From Apostichopus parvimensis (Eukaryota; Echinodermata; Holothuroidea; Aspidochirotida; Stichopodidae), in the NCBI GenBank assembly GCA_000934455.1, contig KN885030.1, positions 61,410-83,348 on the forward strand: DNA of 21,939 nt, in the 5' to 3' direction. This document shows, piece after piece, positions 18,601 through 21,939 of the stretch. Made by a program: the position numbers and the translations under genes. The notes below the pieces were generated by a model. The model saw only the letters and a program-made list of their open reading frames with translations. It was not told the DNA's origin and searched no databases. Within the stretch, counting starts at the first letter, position 1. Each line of letters opens with the position of its first letter.

Positions 18601-19639
18601 CAGGGCCGGTTAACTCTGATATCGTTGGGAAAACTTAAAAAGTCGGAACGCTCTCACAAAATAGACATATTAAGACAAAGTGGCGTTTTTACTATGCACA
18701 TGAAACCTGTATTAAAAGCAATAGGGTCACTTAAACTTAAAGAAAAATGTAAAATGATATAAATGGGTAACTTGCAGATCTTCTCAGAGCTCTTACGTCT
18801 TATAAGAAATCTACCGAATTTATTGGAAAATAAAATACTTAAAAGTCCAAACGAAATAAAAACAAAATCGCGGCTCAAAATAAAATTGCCTCCTCGGGAT
18901 ACTTCCGGGCCGGTTCCTTTAGTTGGGGATGTCTCTGGCGTAGGTTGGCTCTCTGGACGGCTCGCTTGTGGAAAATAACCGCTTGGGGCGTCTCTGTCTC
19001 GGTCCGTAGGAGGGGCTGTTTATCACTGGGAGTAGGTCATCGCAGGGCTTCACTTCCGGTGCCAAACACGGACGTATAGTATTAAAATCGTGATTCATAG
19101 TTCCATTACAACAGAAAATTAGCACAACGGGGATTGCCAGATATTAGTACAGGATAATATGGGTCTGCCTCCATGGGTATAGCTTCGGATGATTAGTAAA
19201 CCAATATTAACAATAAATCTCCATGTGTTAACCAGCTCCAGGTGTTCACTTAACTTGCATTACAGGATAATACAGGTCCTCTATTCTAACACTGTTGTAA
19301 GTCTAAGAAAATATGTTAATCTCGTGCACAACCATCTCAAATCTAATCCCTCCTCTCTTCTCCTCTAACTATTGGAAACTCAGATAAACTCTCGAGGCCA
19401 GCACATGTATTCCTAGTAAACAAGGGCCACAAAAACAAATCACTTCGTTAAAAAAAATGACAGGTCACACAGGGCCACCTGACCACAAACTGTTGCCATG
19501 AAGTAGTTAGCAATGAAAGTGAAAATTTAGGGAACTTCTCAATCTAAAGTAAATTTATTCTTTATCAAATGAAAACAAAAAAATAAGAAAATGAAAGGAA
19601 TGATCAAATAAATATAAAAAAGTAGGAAAATGAAAGAAA
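15691..19639. other. Long non-coding stretch
   Basis: Nearly 4 kb without a defensible gene. The 112-codon plus frame at 16070-16408 and the smaller frames near 17300, 17838, 18188 and 18763 show no domain or coding bias. Items of note are an 18-base palindrome at 16249-16266, short G-rich blocks of a dispersed repeat at 17297-17660, and a purine/GC-rich patch at 18880-19080. An A-rich tract (19560-19640) lies immediately before the LINE. Confidence 0.4.
16249..16266. promoter_or_regulatory. 18-bp perfect palindrome with two forkhead-type half sites
   Basis: GTGTTTGTATACAAACAC is fully self-complementary. TGTTTGT and its complement ACAAACA match the core bound by forkhead factors. A regulatory role is only a possibility, as there is no nearby gene. 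Confidence 0.35.
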
Positions 19640-20016
19640 ATGATTAACATACACAACATATGATCGAAACAACGGACTGGATGTCTTCCGAGAAAGTTGT
19701 GATGATTTAAGTGAATTAACGGAAGTGGTCTCAAGTTATATTGGCTTTGTCAGTGACGTATGTGTACCACAAAAGCGACTGGCACCCACTGATATGATTA
19801 AACGAATACCCCGGACAACAGGATTAAACGACTGGAAAGAGACAAACAGAGGGCCGATGAGGAGGGGAATAAAATCCTACGGAAATAGATACAGAGGACA
19901 ATTAACCAATATGTACATGACATAAGAAGTAACACTTTTGGACAAATGATAGAAAACTCTCGTACTTTTCGGGATATTGTAACATCTATAAGTGATCCAA
20001 AAAAGATGGCAATATT

Positions 20017-20860
20017 ATGCGTTTTGATAAAGAGCTAGGGAGTGAATCGATTGAACATTTTGGACGATGTAAAGATTCTGTAAGTAAAGACATCCCATTA
20101 TGTTTGCCCGAATTAAAGGACGGTTTTCTTAAATTAGATGTTAATCTGGCATCTCGCCAATTCAGTAAAGTCAAGGGCGGTGTTGCATGTGGATCAGACA
20201 AGATTCCCTGGTCGGTATTTAAATGCTGTCCTAATGAATTAGCCCCTGTTTACGTATCTTTATTTCAGGTAAGCATTCAAAATAATGAAATTCCTAGTCT
20301 GTGGAAACAGCATTAACATCCCCTGTTCCCAAAGTGAAGAACTCCAATCATGTAAATAATATCAGACCAGCTGACATAGCATGTATTGCATTTAATAGCA
20401 TTCAAAAGCTCTTGTTGCCACAGTTAATGAAGATTATTGTTCAGATTGGGGATAAACGTCAATTTGCTTACAAAAAAGGTGTATCCTGTATCGACGCTGT
20501 GCTTTTAAAAATCCATGAAATTGTGTTGCATTTAAAAAACACGGAAACCAATATATCAAATGTGTTGTTCCTCGATTTCTCCAGTGTATTAAATAAAATC
20601 CTTCTGAATCAATTAATTAAGGATTTATCTAGATATATTATTGAGCCATGGCTCATACATTGGATGGCTCACTTTTTAAAGGGATGGTCACTACAAGTTA
20701 AATTGGAAGAAGGGTTGTCAGATAAGTCTGAAATAAAATTTGGTGTGAATCAGGGGGGATCCATTATATGCTTTATTGCTTACTATATACACTGATGAAA
20801 TCAAATCTAATGATCACATCTCCGTCACAAAATATGCTGACGACACTGAAATATCATGCA
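20017..20860 (+). pseudogene. LINE reverse transcriptase remnant
   Basis: The fingers and palm are recognisable. A segment GSDKIPWSVFKCCPNELAP is followed, after a one-base loss near 20305, by LTSPVPKV and a decayed RPIAL-type block (here RPADIACIAF). QFAYKKGVSCIDAVLLKIHE comes next, and then motif A as LFLDFSSVLNKI, where the catalytic Asp is kept. Motif B is eroded (GVNQGGSII). Another frame change near 20790 leads to motif C, YADD, at 20833-20844 with both catalytic Asp residues kept. These motifs lie in three different frame segments, so no active enzyme is encoded. Template-primed reverse transcription would be its ancestral role. Confidence 0.85.
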
Positions 20861-21219
20861 GAATATCCAAAAGTTCATTTGTCTGTGATCAATCAAATTG
20901 CCAACGCCAACGATCTGTTAACGACACAGTATGAAAATGTGATCAAAAGAATTTGTTGCTCAATCCCAAAAAGTCGAAGGAAATGTGCTTTGCAAACATA
21001 AACATAAAGCATGAAGGACTGGTGTCATCAAAATCACAAAGAGTACAAATACAGGATCCAAGATTGACTATTTAGGGGTACGCATTGACGACAGACTGAC
21101 GTTTAACTGTCACATATCAAAGGTATTGAGCAAGGTGTACCATATCGTATCTAGTTTAGCTTATAATGCGTCATTTTTTTAACAAAGGAGCAAAGGAAAA
21201 TTAATTCAATTTTGTTATC

Positions 21220-21576
21220 TTGCCGCTTATTATTTATGCTGTACCTGTTTGGTATTACTTTATACCATGTAAAGATAAGAATAGACTAACAGAGTTTCTT
21301 AAGTATACAGCGTATATATTGAAAGTAGATTACCATTCTGTAAGAGAAATCGTGAATACCTCTGCTAAGACGAAATTCATAAGAATGACAAATACTATTA
21401 AAAACAACCAAAACCACCCACTGCATGCTTCACTTATGAATCTTTCAACTACATCCAGCAGAAATCTTAGAAATTCTCATATCTTGCCAAAATACAGAAT
21501 TCAGCTGTGCAGAAATTCTTTTATTTATCGTGCTGCAATATTTATTCAGTCTGATAACTTAGAACCTCTAATATAA
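21220..21576 (+). pseudogene. LINE ORF2 C-terminal remnant
   Basis: An open frame of 118 codons, PLIIYAVPVWYY to the end, matches the conserved post-RT C-terminal region of CR1/Rex-like LINEs. The tail has LPKYRIQLCRNSFIYRAAIF, in the place of the usual L-x-x-x-R-[TS]-x-x-x-x-x-S-F-x-x-R-A-I block. It is out of frame with the reverse transcriptase remnant, so it is a fragment and not an independent gene. Confidence 0.7.
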
Positions 21577-21745
21577 TTGTATGTTTCTTTCTTCTATATG
21601 TATTAACCTTTAGTAATCATTCCTAACAACTCATAGTAATATTTAATATTTTGAATTTTACTTTATATTTTACATGTGTTGTGTACTCCTTTTTAAAATA
21701 TTTTTTTGATATATATTCTGGTTTCAATAAACATTCTACAACAAA

Positions 21746-21939
21746 ACATTAACCAGGTTTTTCTTTGGTTACACTAGGAATAATTTGGAGGATGAGAGCC
21801 TCTAGGGAAAGTAATTCTGAAACTTCTAGTTATGTTTTAGCATGCTACTGATCAACTTAACTTAAAATTTACAAAGGAAAATCAATATTCCATTTTTATG
21901 TATGCAGGCTATATTCTACAATCCTTAAACTCATAAGGT
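21746..21939. other. Non-coding flank downstream of the LINE
   Basis: Short AT-rich stretch with nothing recognisable. It is the presumed insertion-site flank of the LINE. Confidence 0.4.

Larger units (their letters stand above)
19640..21745 (+). mobile_element. 5'-truncated, decayed non-LTR retrotransposon (LINE, CR1/Rex/Jockey-like)
   Basis: The 3' part of a LINE ORF2 can be followed through several frames. From about 19645 comes the linker between endonuclease and reverse transcriptase (NNGLDVFRESCDDLSELTEV, then a Lys/Arg-rich part). Next is the reverse transcriptase, then the post-RT region (DYLGVRIDDRLTF at about 21064-21102, with downstream HISKV) and the C-terminal tail ending near 21576 (SFIYRAAIFIQ). 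The endonuclease and ORF1 are absent. The 3' UTR is AT-rich and ends near CAATAAACATTCT at about 21726-21738, a common tail form in these elements. Frameshifts and stops at many points mean it is dead. The clade call is by overall motif pattern and not by phylogeny. Confidence 0.8.

Overview
The window looks like nuclear DNA of a marine invertebrate animal, most likely an echinoderm. A sea cucumber is my best guess, but that rests on impression and not on a database match. It is AT-rich and mostly non-coding. It carries multi-exon-style TRIM genes with a six-bladed-propeller type C-terminus, a family greatly expanded in echinoderms, amphioxus and molluscs. It also holds remnants of a CR1/Rex-like LINE, a tRNA-derived SINE, a small terminal-inverted-repeat element, and the tail of an element with a decayed hammerhead ribozyme of the type known from Penelope-like elements and animal retrozymes. 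A run of exactly 50 N (11370-11419) is a placeholder assembly gap.

Layout: 1-2850 has no credible gene. It holds a diverged duplicated repeat (551-810 and 1564-1843) and a SINE (818-1055). 2855-5505 is the first TRIM copy on the minus strand, with its 3' flank. 5560-5960 is a purine-rich repeat tail with a hammerhead relic next to that gene's 5' end. 5985-12000 is repeat-rich intergenic DNA with a 160-bp near-identical duplication (8878-9041 and 11214-11369), a 105-bp palindromic mobile element (10598-10702), a strong G-quadruplex motif and the assembly gap. 11911-12373 is a tandem duplication leading into the second TRIM copy (12270-14890, minus strand). 15300-15690 looks like a non-autonomous DNA transposon. 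15700-19640 has almost nothing recognisable. 19640-21745 is a 5'-truncated, frame-broken LINE on the plus strand.

The central observation is a pair of paralogous single-coding-exon TRIM genes duplicated together with 3' flank and a 5' splice acceptor. Both are broken, at opposite ends. The 3303-5474 copy is broken in the RING finger and B-box2 but has an intact coiled coil and propeller. The 12753-14829 copy has an intact RING, B-boxes and coiled-coil N-part but is broken in the propeller. No operon-like organisation exists. Apart from these two loci and the LINE, I found no coding sequence I would defend.
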